Program-made: the position numbers and the translations under genes
The notes under the pieces: generated by a model
Told to the model about the DNA's origin: nothing
Database searches by the model: none
Seen by the model: the letters and a program-made list of their open reading frames with translations, nothing else
Origin: Chaenocephalus aceratus
Lineage: Eukaryota; Chordata; Actinopteri; Perciformes; Channichthyidae
Length of the DNA stretch: 64,000 nt
Reading direction: 5' to 3'
Assembly: GCA_023974075.1 (NCBI GenBank)
Contig: CM043785.1
Location: 21,014,169 to 21,078,168, forward strand
Shown here: in pieces, positions 55,104 to 64,000 of the stretch
Numbering within the stretch: position 1 is the first letter of the stretch
Layout: each line of letters opens with the position of its first letter

Positions 55104-55188
<85 letters not shown>
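55089..55188. repeat. (TG)n microsatellite
   Basis: About 100 bp of TG with one TA and one TT interruption. Cys-Val and His-Thr ORFs are artefacts. Confidence 0.97.
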
Positions 55189-55320
55189 CAGTTGTCTATC
55201 CTATCTACTTGATGTGTATGCTGACTCTCATCATAGGCGTCCCAAATCTTCATCAATGGACTGTGAGCTGTCTTTATGAATAAGAGCCTACTGTATAAGG
55301 TCAACAAGTACAGGCCATAT

Positions 55321-55462
55321 TTCTTTCTCTCTCTCTCTCTCTCTCTCCTCTCCTCCTCTCTCTCTCTCTCTCTCTCCTCTCTCCTCTCTCCTCTCTCTCC
55401 TCTCCTCCTCTCCTCTCTCCTCCTCTCTCCCTCTCTCTCTCCTCTCTCTCCCCTCTCCTCCG

Positions 55463-55502
<40 letters not shown>

Positions 55503-55562
55503 CTCCCTCCTCCTCTCCCTCTCTCCCCGCTCTCTCTCCCTCTCCTCTCTCCTCTCTCTCTC

Positions 55563-55613
<51 letters not shown>

Positions 55614-55641
55614 ACCTCTCTCTACCTCTCTCTCTCATTAC
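55321..55641. repeat. (CT)n-rich polypyrimidine tract
   Basis: About 320 bp of CT repeats with frequent CCT and CTCC interruptions. It is nearly free of purines on the plus strand, so it is capable of triplex formation. The 157-residue Leu/Ser ORF over it is not a gene. Confidence 0.97.
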
Positions 55642-56688
55642 AGTATATTGATTTATTACATAGACCAGGGGTGGCCAACCAGTCAGAGGTTAAGAGCCAC
55701 ATGTTGTCTATGTTACTGCAAAGAGCCACATCAAACACACAGTCACTGATACCGCTTGTTTCAGTTTTTTGTTTTCTGGAGACAAGATTTCAACCACGTC
55801 ACTGATGCATTTTTGTGGCATTGGGATATATATTTTTTAAATCGTCTGGAGCAGAGAGAGGAGCTGTGGATTATTGATTAATGCATCAGTGTTTCTTAGG
55901 GTCAAAAACACTAAACTTACAACTTAAAATAAAAGCGTTTAGTTTATTTAATAAAAGAGCACATGTTCAATGTGACAGTAGTTATAGATTATTTGCAATT
56001 TGGTGCTATATATATATAAAAAAAACACCTTAAATATCAGGGGGGGCGCGGGGTTCCGTTGGCGGGGTGCAGCGCCCCTCCAAGACAATGGTAGGGGAAA
56101 CACTGGATAGTGTTTAATCAACGATAGGTTTCCCCCCCCCTCAAAGGTGATTGGTTCACTGCATCGCAGGTATTATTGTGATTGGCTCTTGGGCCACATC
56201 AAAATTAGACGCGCTGTCATCCTCTCATACTGACACCTGACACCACACATACACACGTAGGGAGAGCCAGGACGAAAGTAACATGGGACAAAAGTAACGG
56301 AGCGATTTTATCCGAGCCCAAACAACTTTGACCGGCCAAATTACGTCAGAATTATCAGCATGCAATACTTAACAGAACTACTAAATATCAGGTTTAACTG
56401 TCAGGAGTAGTGTTGTCACGATACCACATTTGGTTTCGATACCGATACCAAGTCAAGAATTGCGATTCCGATTCTTTTTCGATACTTTTCTTTAAAAAAG
56501 GGAAACAGTCTTAAATGTAATTATTGTGCTTTATTTCACACCAGAACCATAACCATAACACCAACTTTTAAACAATTAGAACAATAAATAAAATAAATGA
56601 CGAGAATTTGTATTAAATACAATTAATACAGTTCTTACAGACAGGCCTCGTAGTGTCAGTAGGCTTGCCCTCACTGTCAGAGATATAG

Positions 56689-56775
56689 CTAAAAATACAT
56701 CAAAATGTCGCTTCTGGCGTCTTTTTTGTCAACAAGCCGAGGCGCAGCGGCAGTCTCACTCCCACTTGCAGCCAT
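56689..56775 (-). pseudogene. hAT transposase start, 28 codons then stop
   Basis: The minus-strand ATG at 56775 opens MAASGSETAAAPRLVDKKDA, then RSDILMYF and a stop at 56689. A Ser/Ala/Glu start followed by LVDKK is the run-up to the BED finger in this hAT group; the W..FGF that should follow is replaced. A longer upstream in-frame ATG at 56958 exists but adds only a low-complexity stretch. Confidence 0.5.
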
Positions 56776-57205
56776 GCTTCTCGTTTTCTCACATGCTCTG
56801 GCAGCTAGCGCGTGCACGAGAGCGGGGAGGCACTTGAGCGTGCTTGAGAGGGGAGGGACTGCAGGCACGGGCTGCAGTGCAGGATTGGAAGCAGAGCGCT
56901 GAACACACCAGCTCTTATTAAAACGGCGCTTTCTCACCGGAGTACTTTTCCCCGTCATTCTTAAAGTACTGTACTAGCATCCCTCCTCACATGCTCTCAC
57001 TAGTCTCTCTGCTAGAAAGGGCCGGTGCCGCACAGAGTTTGGAGGCAGGACCAAACCATTACGTAAATAGAGGGGGGTGTTCGATGCTTTGGATAATTAA
57101 CTTTTGGAAGAAAATAAGTTAAATGAATCATAAGTTTAGTGAGTACATCATCAATATGACGTTATATTAATGTTAATTATTGATGTTTGATGAAAGGTTA
57201 CTTAA

Positions 57206-57982
57206 AGGTGACATGTCATGCTTTCCGGTTATTGCCCGTCCCCTTGTGTGTTATGAAGGTTTTTATGCATGTAAACGGTCTGCAGAGTCAAAACCCTCAA
57301 AGTACACCATGTTGGGAGTAAAACTCTAAAACAGAAAATACTCCCCAAAACGCCTCATTGGAGATACGTCACTGTCCATTTGATTCTTCCGGGGACATAT
57401 GATGTCATGTCGTCCCCGGAACGAAATGGACCAATCCGTGGAGCCGTTACGTTAAGCCCCCGCTGATTGGTCCAAATTGACCAATCCACAGACTTTCTCA
57501 CACACTCAGTGCATGCAGCTCTGCTGATTTCTCCTCCCTGGCTGCAGGCTGATAACAGACAGTTGGGATCGCGGCGAAATTCTCTCTGCAGACCCATTCT
57601 CACAGCGTTTATCAACCTTTTTCTTACTCGATATCAAGCCACACTTATTGTTTTTACTTCGGCTGTGACTTTGTGTGTGCTCAGGGTGAGTTTGGCTGTG
57701 TTTCGCTGTGTATCGCTAAACAAGGAAATCACACCTCCACAGAGCTTAGCGCGATTCACAACGTCCCGACTGGTCCCGACCAATCGGAGCATACTGGGCT
57801 CACAGGGGGGGGGGGGCAAGAGCTGCAACGAGCCGTTTAGTGGAGAGAGTGAATACACATACTTTACAGAGATGCTGTATGCGAAACCAATGTGAGTTTG
57901 GAAAATTGCACAGTATAAATATATTCTAGTAGACCTCAACAATGGAATTATGATCAGTGGAAATGGCCATGACATGTGACCT
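57206..57982. mobile_element. TTAA-flanked T2/Kolobok-like MITE, second copy
   Basis: TTAA at 57202-57205 and 57983-57986 encloses ends aggtgacatgtcatgc and gccatgacatgtgacct, a 15-bp perfect inverted repeat. The interior matches 36706-37486 almost throughout, including gtcatgtcgtccccgg and catccgattgg-like blocks. No coding domain. Both copies have chosen the interior of an already nested hAT as target. Confidence 0.85.
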
Positions 57983-58346
57983 TTAAAAATGTTTTCTTAA
58001 TGTTCTAACATTTTTTGAGGCCCCTGTCAGTCACGGGCCCTTAGAATCATCCTAACTTTTCACCCCCTTACGGCGCCCCTGGTACCGATACTAATGAAAT
58101 GGAGGAATCGTAACATTTTTAACGGCAGGGTATCGCGGTATACCTTTCAAGTATCGGAACGCCATGCAACACTAGTCAGAAGTCAGTGTGTCTCCCCCAA
58201 AATCACACATATAAAATTCGATATGAACTGAAGAGCCGCATTAAACTATGCAAAGAGCCGCGGGTTGGCCACCCCTGACATAGACCGTTCAACTCTCACA
58301 CACAAACCCACACATCAACATATGGATATTATACACTTGTTATCAT

Positions 58347-59002
58347 CAGTGTTGGGCAAGTTACTTCCAAAATGTAATACAGTAGATATTACTTATTACT
58401 GTCTTTTTTAAGTAATAAGTTACATTACAATATTACTGTCTCTGAAATGTAATGAGTTACACTACTTTTATATCACTTTTGAGTTACTTTATCAAAATAA
58501 CCGCAAAAGAATGGTTAGGTATTTTAAATGCTAAAATGTAGTTTAGTGCAGCTCATTATACATCCAGTGAAGGGCAATGTGGTATAGCATTATAACTGTG
58601 TAGGCCACTAAGGCTACTAACAACTTTTATTACACGGCTTAGTTGAATACTCGATTCTGTTTGTAAATTCTTAACATGTGACACGTTTAGTATATGGCCG
58701 TGTAATAAGCGGGATAATGTGCAGCGAGGCGGTCATTATGGGGAAAAGAACACCCTGAGCCTGAAGGGTAAACACCAGGCTTACTAATCTACCCGCACAA
58801 TTTTTCTCTGGTGTCGGAATGTCTCGCGATGTTAGTGAATAAAAAAAAAAACACCATTTAATTTCGGGTTCAAATGTGAATTGTAACGGGTAGTATATTA
58901 CCCAGATTTCATTAGTAATGCATTACATTACTTCTTTACAGCAAAAAGTACAATACATGACTGTATCTCCGTTACTTTTGTAACGCATTACACCCAACAC
59001 TG
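58347..59002. mobile_element. hAT MITE, 'cagtgttgggcaagttactt' family
   Basis: The ends cagtgttgggcaagttac and cccaacactg are inverted repeats. The duplication gttatcat is exact (58339-58346 and 59003-59010). The subterminal region carries many copies of 'gtaatgcattac / taagttacatta'. This 656-bp non-coding element belongs to a hAT MITE family common in fish. Confidence 0.93.
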
Positions 59003-59010
59003 GTTATCAT

Positions 59011-60028
59011 GCACCCAGCTTTTCATTTAATTCAGGTCATAAAGGATACAGATGGCATGCTCAAATATCAATAGACCACTGAGACAGAGAGAGGGTGTCA
59101 CTGAGTTAAAGCACCCTTGATTTGGATTCAAAGGCTCCACAGGGTAATAGGGTCTCAATCAATATTCAGTGGGACACTTAACATTGAGGGAGCTGGAAGG
59201 GTGACATCAATTGCTGCTTGGATGTGAGAAGGAGCAGCATCAAACAACAATTATTGGATGAGATAATGATGTTGTGATGATGTTCTCATAAGCTTGAGAG
59301 CAGGACCAGCGTAGGTGTGAATGTACTGATGCAGATTTATTTCAAACACATCTTTCGTTTCAGTTACATACAATACTTGTGACAATCCACCTTATCTTCT
59401 CGTATAGACCGCATCAGGGTTGTGTTAGGGGAGAATATATCTGAAACTAAAAATGTATTTTTTGTTTTCGGACACGAGAAGTTGAAGTATTTCATTTCAC
59501 AAGTTTAGGTTTAGGCATTCCAAAGACCAAGCTAGACCAAATAAAACTACAAGAATGAAAAAATGTAATTTACAAAAAAGACTAACCCCCTGATCCCACC
59601 AGAAGCGTCTGCGCCGCGCCGCGCTGCGACCTCCTCCTCATAACCCACCAGGCACGTTTCAAAACGTTGCGGAAGCGGAGCGTCGTGTGTGCAGCCTCGC
59701 AGTTGTTGTTGATTTTGGAATATTTCCTGGACATTTGTACTTCTACAAGTAGTAGGCTACGTAGTTAAATGGTTTATGTTTGTGTCTGTTTAAATCATGT
59801 TTATTGTTGTTATTTCCTATTTTGTTGTGTTGTAGACTACAGACACAGTTAATAATAATTGTAATATTCCAGTTATAAACGACATGAATCAAAGATGTGT
59901 TGCTGTATTTTAGTGGTAAAAAAATATGCATTCATCATAATTATTCTATATATATAATTTACAGTGCCTGTAAACCGGAGGAGAACGCTGGCATGTATTC
60001 TCCTACTTGAAAGACGGTGGTGGGGGGG
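59011..60028. other. Spacer; GC-rich patch at 59600-59700
   Basis: Mostly AT-rich. The patch agaagcgtctgcgccgcgcc at 59600 looks like part of a TIR-element terminus, but I find no partner end before 60028. No gene. Confidence 0.45.
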
Positions 60029-61290
60029 CAACCCAGTCTCACGGCATTTCGTGTTCACCAACACGATTTTTAATCTATTGATTCGTGTTCACCAACACGA
60101 TTTGCCCCTTTTTTTCGTGTTGCACAGCACGATTTTAAAAGCAATGTATTTCTACTGGTAATGTGTTTCGTGCCTGCAGGCTGCAGCACGTCTTTTTCTC
60201 CGGTCGGGTCGTGGAAGACCGGAAGCTGTGTGGTTCATAAAAACATGTTCTTACTCAATATCAAGCCACAGTTATTGCTTTTATTTTAAATCGTATAATT
60301 TTGGACTTTTGTTGCCGTCTGTGAGGAAAATAAATGGGGCTCAGAGCCTCAGGATACTGAAATCTGTATTTTTTCAATCTGTTTTTCCTTCTAATTTGTT
60401 ATTCTTTTCAAAATAACACACTGTTATTTACTCACCAATAACACACAATTATCCTTGCTTTTATTTATTGGTTTAATTCCATAATCTCGGGATTTTTTGG
60501 CGTCCGTCAGGAACTGAATTTCAAAATAAATATAACCGGAAACAGACATAGGCATTTCGAACGATTACCCAAGATCCTCAGCTATGGTTTTAAGCTCGCT
60601 GATTGGATGTGTTAGCAGCAATGCATGCTGGGATTTGGTGTTTATATTATATGAAATCCGGAAAAACATTTTAAAAGAATAAAATAATACTTAATTCCGA
60701 GTGCTCTTGCTTTTCTCTTTGAAAGTCATCACATAACGGCATTGTAATACACGGTTCGGCTGCATTACATATTACAGATCTGCCGTAGTTCTTTATTTAG
60801 AGAGCCCTGATGAGAAGACCTTTGGAAAAACTGGAAGAAATGCCGCCGAAACTGAATACTTGACGTGGATCATAAATATATCAACAATTAAACAACATCT
60901 TCAATTTCTCTTCACACAATACGTCTCCTTGCAGTATCAACACTAATTCGGCTGACTTTTACATTTGATCTAATTCATAGATAGGTTATATTTACACCAT
61001 AACGGTGCACAGCTGATAGAAAAGGACTGTAGTTTTTAAAGATATTACTGATTTTCTTTGAATGTAAGAATGTAAATACTGAGTCTGAAATAGTATAGCA
61101 ATATGCTGTAAAATGATGTGAAAGCATGCATAAAACTATACATCTTCAGATGTTGTACATACACACTAATAATACAAAGTTATTATGGCTGTGTGTACCT
61201 TGTGTACACCTCCTAGTGGTTAAAGCACATTATTGAATTATTGTTTTTATGTGTTATATTTGATTAATAATATTAAGAGTACATACTTCC

Positions 61291-61682
61291 TGTCACGGAG
61301 GTGATCTCTGGGCTCATAGATCTCGGCCTCCGTTACGGGTTGTTTAGTTTGTTGTTGTTGAAAAGTGTTCCCCTTTCCCCATGTCTGTTGTTGATTGTGT
61401 GCACCTGGTGCCCTGTGTTGTCTCCTCCCCCCTCACCTGTGTCCTGTTGGGTTGATTGGGTTGGGCATTTAGGCTCTGGGGTTTTGCTGTTAGAGAGGCA
61501 GGTAGTGTGTGTGAGATCCTTGTGGCTGCAGGCTGTGCTGTGCTCAAGGAAACAACAGCAGGATTAAGGCTGTGTGTGTGTCATTGTGTTCATGCTGTAA
61601 TAAATTCCCACACCGGGTTGTATTTTGGACGTTCTGCCTCTGCCTCCTTGCTTGGTCGGGCCGCTCAATTGTCAGCCTCACA
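61291..61682 (+). repeat. 5' LTR
   Basis: It starts tgtcacggaggtgatctctg and ends gtcagcctcaca. It contains 'aataaa' at 61600 (tgtaataaattccc), a plausible polyadenylation signal. It differs from the 3' LTR only at scattered single positions and one or two short indels by eye. Confidence 0.95.
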
Positions 61683-61684
61683 AT

Positions 61685-61703
61685 TGGTGTCAGAAGTGGG
61701 ATT
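61685..61703 (+). promoter_or_regulatory. Primer-binding site, tRNA-Leu-like
   Basis: tggtgtcagaagtgggatt lies 2 nt after the LTR. It closely resembles the complement of a tRNA-Leu 3' end (tggtgtcaggagtgggatt), with one difference. Confidence 0.75.
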
Positions 61704-61727
61704 TGACCAAGTGAGGAGGTGAGAGTG

Positions 61728-62204
61728 ATGGAGGAACTGCGGGGGATGAGGTCACTCCTGCAGCTTCAGGCAGCCGGTGAGCAGCAGTTCGCACAGGAAG
61801 AGGAACGGAGACTCCGGAGGCAAGACGGCAGATTGGCTGGAGGCTCGACGGGCGCTGACTCTGCCGCTGAGGCATCAGAGATCCTGGAGGAGAACCAGAT
61901 ATTGGTGCAAGAGCAGAAAGAGGAGCAGCTCCGGTTACAGAGGGAAGAAGAGAGGAAGGCGGAAGCATCGAGAACGGTTGGAAAGATGGCGGCGCACACG
62001 CAGAAGAATAACAAGCCAAGGAAACCTGGAGGAAAGGAGTCGTCGCAGCCTTTGATCATTGCCAAAACTCCGGAGTTCGTCCGGGATGTGATGGGTTTCG
62101 GTGCCGGTGCAGGCAGCAGGGAGTTCCACGTTTGCCGGTGCCTCCGACGCGGGGAGTACCAAGGGCGGGACTTTCTGGACAGGGATGTCGGAGAAAGTGA
62201 ATGA
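61728..62204 (+). CDS. Gag-like coiled-coil protein of the LTR element, function unproven
   Basis: This is the largest interior frame, ATG 61728 to stop 62204, 158 residues. It opens [20 protein letters not shown] and has two Glu/Arg/Gln-rich segments ([12 protein letters not shown] and [20 protein letters not shown]) with coiled-coil character, then a basic Lys-rich stretch ([18 protein letters not shown]). No CCHC knuckle or capsid homology is visible. A second basic frame (62304-62540, KKGKLPSDYTPPPEETM) follows after stops. It may be a shortened gag that helps packaging. Confidence 0.45.
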   Translation: MEELRGMRSLLQLQAAGEQQFAQEEERRLRRQDGRLAGGSTGADSAAEASEILEENQILVQEQKEEQLRLQREEERKAEASRTVGKMAAHTQKNNKPRKPGGKESSQPLIIAKTPEFVRDVMGFGAGAGSREFHVCRCLRRGEYQGRDFLDRDVGESE

Positions 62205-62508
62205 GGACATCGAGTGTCTCGATGAAGTGGAGCTGAGCAAACGGGCGGCCGGTGATGGAGCAGCGGGGCGCGGGGGAGGAAGCGAAAAAGACTGAGGCGC
62301 AAGATGCGGATGGCAAAGATAGCCGAGAAGGTCCGTCAGGAGAGAGAACAGAACCAGCAGGAGCGCATGGAGAGGAAGAATCAGATCCCGAAGAGAAAGA
62401 AAGGGAAGCTTCCTTCTGACTACACGCCCCCCCCTGAGGAAACCATGCTGCACAAGGGGAATCAGAAACCTTGTAGGGAAGCCAAGATTTACAAGACACT
62501 GTGCTTCC

Positions 62509-62528
62509 AGGGGAGAGGGGTAAGGAAA
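62509..62528 (+). promoter_or_regulatory. Polypurine tract
   Basis: aggggagaggggtaaggaaa ends directly at the 3' LTR (62529). It is purine except for one t, as expected for the plus-strand primer of an LTR element. Confidence 0.85.
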
Positions 62529-62919
62529 TGTCACGGAGGTGATCTCTGGGCTCATAGATCTCGGCCTCCGTTACGGGTTGTTTAGTTTTTTGTTGTTGAA
62601 AAGTGTTCCCCTTTACCCATGTATGTTGTTGATTGTGTGCACCTGGTGCCCTATGTTGTCTCCTCCCCCCTCACCTGTGTCCTGTTGGGTTGATTGGGTT
62701 GGGCATTTAGGCTCTGGGGTTTTGCTGTTAGAGAGGCAGGTAGTGTGTGTGAGATCCTTGTGGCTACAGGCTGTGCTGTGCTCAAGGAAAACAACAGCAG
62801 GATTAAGGCTGTGTGTGTCATTGTGTTCATGCTGTAATAAATGCCCACACCGGGTTGTATTTTGGACGTTCTGCCTCTGCCTCCTTGCTTGGTCGGGCCG
62901 CTCAATTGTCAGCCTCACA
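62529..62919 (+). repeat. 3' LTR
   Basis: It starts tgtcacggaggtgatctctg and ends gtcagcctcaca, 391 bp. It is collinear with the 5' LTR and followed by the duplicated cttcc. Confidence 0.95.
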
Positions 62920-63890
62920 CTTCCATAGGGGGAAAGTATAAATATAGAATATAAAAAATCAAGAAGATTCTATAAGTGATCTCTACAATAAAACAGTTTA
63001 GTGCAGGATGTACAAAGATATTAATAGGAGGAGGTGCAATACAGAAAACGAAAAATTAACCTTTATTTAAACATTAAATAACAGATTAAGGTCTAATATA
63101 TTGCTTTCCTGCAATGTTAACTATGTTGATGCACTTATTTGAACTGATATTATACATATGATTATACTCGTATGTAGATAGAATAAGAAATGTGCAGAAT
63201 ATGACAGTTTAATGGTGGAGGTACACACATATTGATAGATGTCTTGTAATGCACTGTTGAGGAACCTGTGACCCAAGTGTTTCATTCATTGCATAACTAC
63301 ACCAGTTGTGTATGATATGTCAATAAACCTTTGAAAATCTTGAAAGGGATGTGCAAAATAGCCATAATATACAGTCTTTAATTAACTATTAGTAGAGAAT
63401 AACGAGTAATGAATATACTTTATTACTTGTTTCCATTCATGTCAATTGCAGATACATGTTTAGTCTTCTCAAGCACCAACTATCAAATATCTCTCCTGAT
63501 TGTTGGCACTTGACAATCACCTTACCTGAATTTTACTCAGGTGTAACTAAAGTCTGATTTAAGGGTTGTTTATATTTCACATAATTAATCAGAATCTGCA
63601 AAGTAACTCAACTAAATGCAGTGGAGTAAAAATACCAGGTTAACCTCTGAATTGTAGTGGAGTAGAATTACAAAGTAACAATGAGCTGTCATGTGGGTAT
63701 ATGCTATATATTAATTCTGCGCATTATGGACACAAGCAATTTTCACCCATTTATTAATTATATGTTTTACATTTGATAACACCAATGTGTTTAATACTGG
63801 CAACTTCTAATTGTGGGAAAAACGAAAACGTTCAGTAGAGACGTCCCATAGAACATTTTGCGAAACACAATAGCCAGCATGTGTAGTTCT

Positions 63891-64000
63891 TAGGGGTGTA
63901 ACGGTATCCGTATTCGTCCCGTACGGTCACGGTTCGGACGTCACGGTTCGGCACATGCAGTCACACGGCGAATACGCCTTTTTTTTTACGAGTGGGAAAA
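63891..64000. mobile_element. Left end of a hAT, same family as 35777-38322, running off the window
   Basis: It starts taggggtgtaacggtatccg and continues cgtattcgtcccgtacggtc, tcacggttcggacgtcacgg and agtcacacggcgaatacg. This is nearly identical to the reverse complement of the right end of the hAT ending at 38322, with one fewer 'tcacggttcggacg' repeat. The presumed 8-bp duplication is gtagttct (63883-63890); its partner lies beyond the window. Confidence 0.88.

Larger units (their letters stand above)
56408..58174 (-). mobile_element. hAT transposon, 'tagtgttgtcacgatacc' family, middle of the nest
   Basis: The left end tagtgttgtcacgatacc pairs with the right-end complement tagtgttgcatggcgttcc. 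The 8-bp flanks gtcaggag (56400-56407) and gtcagaag (58175-58182) agree at seven positions. Subterminal 'cgataccgatacc' and 'ggtatcgcggtatacc' blocks recur. The minus strand keeps the first codons of a hAT protein (56689-56775). The TTAA element at 57206-57982 sits inside. Confidence 0.87.
55666..58277. mobile_element. hAT transposon, 'caggggtggccaacc' family, outer element of a triple nest
   Basis: Inverted ends caggggtggccaacc and ggttggccacccctg are perfect over 15 bp. The duplication acatagac is exact (55658-55665 and 58278-58285). Subterminal 'aagagccac/gcc' repeats are typical of this very common fish family. A fragment ending ggtaggggaaacactgg (56090-56106) is the right end of another hAT-like family and marks an extra older insertion. 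No transposase core is seen. The hAT at 56408-58174 interrupts it. Confidence 0.93.
61291..62919 (+). mobile_element. Complete non-autonomous LTR retrotransposon (1.63 kb)
   Basis: Two nearly identical LTRs of 392 and 391 bp bound an 846-bp interior. The 5-bp duplication cttcc is exact (61286-61290 and 62920-62924). LTRs start TG and end CA. A primer-binding site and a polypurine tract are in place. The interior codes for at most short gag-like frames. Protease, reverse transcriptase, RNase H and integrase are entirely missing, so it must use enzymes from a partner, probably Ty3/Gypsy-type given the 5-bp duplication and tRNA-Leu-like primer site. The close LTR similarity suggests recent insertion. 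Confidence 0.95.
60029..63890. mobile_element. Second copy of the THAP-type (P-like) element, split by an LTR retrotransposon
   Basis: It begins caacccagtctcacggcatt, comparable to the start caacctgatctcaccag at 28797. It matches that element through about 60280-60700, 61050-61290 and 62925-63890 (e.g. caataacacacaattatcct, ctacaataaaacagtttagt, gagaataacgagtaat). The start is a different subfamily built of CGTG hairpins. The THAP frame is not present. An LTR element sits at 61291-62919, and the right end is cut by the hAT starting at 63891. Confidence 0.8.

Noticed and set aside
55276..55749. 157-residue Leu/Ser-rich ORF and its Arg/Glu mirror; similar pair at 8090-8429
   Set aside because: Translations of (CT)n and (GA)n tracts. 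The signal-peptide-like look is due to composition.
61690..62555. Minus-strand ORFs of up to 206 residues across the LTR element interior
   Set aside because: Antisense of the purine-biased gag-like frame; Leu/Ser/Pro-rich with no motif.

Overview
The window looks like ray-finned fish (teleost) nuclear DNA, probably an intergenic or intronic stretch. The evidence is its repeat content: BED-finger hAT transposons, DIRS tyrosine-recombinase retrotransposons, an RTE-type LINE with a (GGAT)n tail, L2-type LINE 3' ends, tRNA-derived SINEs, TTAA-flanked elements, and very long (CA)n, (GA)n and (CT)n microsatellites. I found no host protein-coding gene, rRNA, tRNA, CRISPR or prokaryotic operon that I can support. 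Nearly every interpretable protein sequence belongs to a transposable element, and most of these are broken.

Layout. 0-9.5 kb: an RTE LINE fragment (exact 12-bp target duplication) inside an older degenerate element, a truncated hAT, a SINE, and a 1.15-kb hAT with a BED-finger pseudogene. 9.5-24.5 kb: a 'gcgttcacacc' terminal-inverted-repeat (TIR) family, seen as a short copy at 9573-10188 and as a large copy at 15450-21237. The large copy is a nest: a 5.15-kb element with about 500-bp inverted arms and an 8-bp target duplication, holding a 2.65-kb element, a 1-kb TIR element and a hAT with a GTF2IRD2/ZBED5-like start. A compact hAT with an intact 129-residue BED protein lies at 14.0-14.8 kb. 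24.5-27.9 kb: a truncated DIRS (tyrosine recombinase and RNase H, minus strand) cut by two LINE 3' ends. 28.8-31.9 kb: a 3.07-kb element with long hairpin-rich inverted repeats, an exact 8-bp target duplication and a THAP-finger remnant, which I read as P-element-like. 32.7-35.1 kb: a PIF/Harbinger-like element with TTA duplications, twin GT-repeat modules with telomere-like motifs, and a SINE. 35.8-38.3 kb: three elements nested like dolls, each with its own target duplication or TTAA. 42.2-45.8 kb: two adjacent TTAA-flanked elements and a TA-flanked one. 48.9-54.7 kb: a second, end-to-end DIRS (gag, RNase H, frameshifted recombinase, both inverted terminal repeats) that lacks reverse transcriptase and carries a 45-bp minisatellite, a hAT insertion and a striking 5' leader made of hairpins. 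55.7-59.0 kb: another triple nest of two hATs and a TTAA element, then a hAT MITE. 60.0-64.0 kb: a second copy of the THAP-type element, split by a complete non-autonomous LTR retrotransposon, then by a hAT that runs off the window.

The most unusual signals are: (1) the DIRS leader at 54117-54447, with several consecutive hairpins whose stems differ but whose loops share GGTGTG (CACACC in the sense RNA); (2) an exact 45-bp-period array of NRF-1-like palindromes inside the same DIRS; (3) hairpin chains with CGTG/CACG stems at the ends of both THAP-type copies; and (4) a perfect 21-bp-stem hairpin in one arm only of the long-TIR element. These are sequence observations, and their functions are inferred at best.
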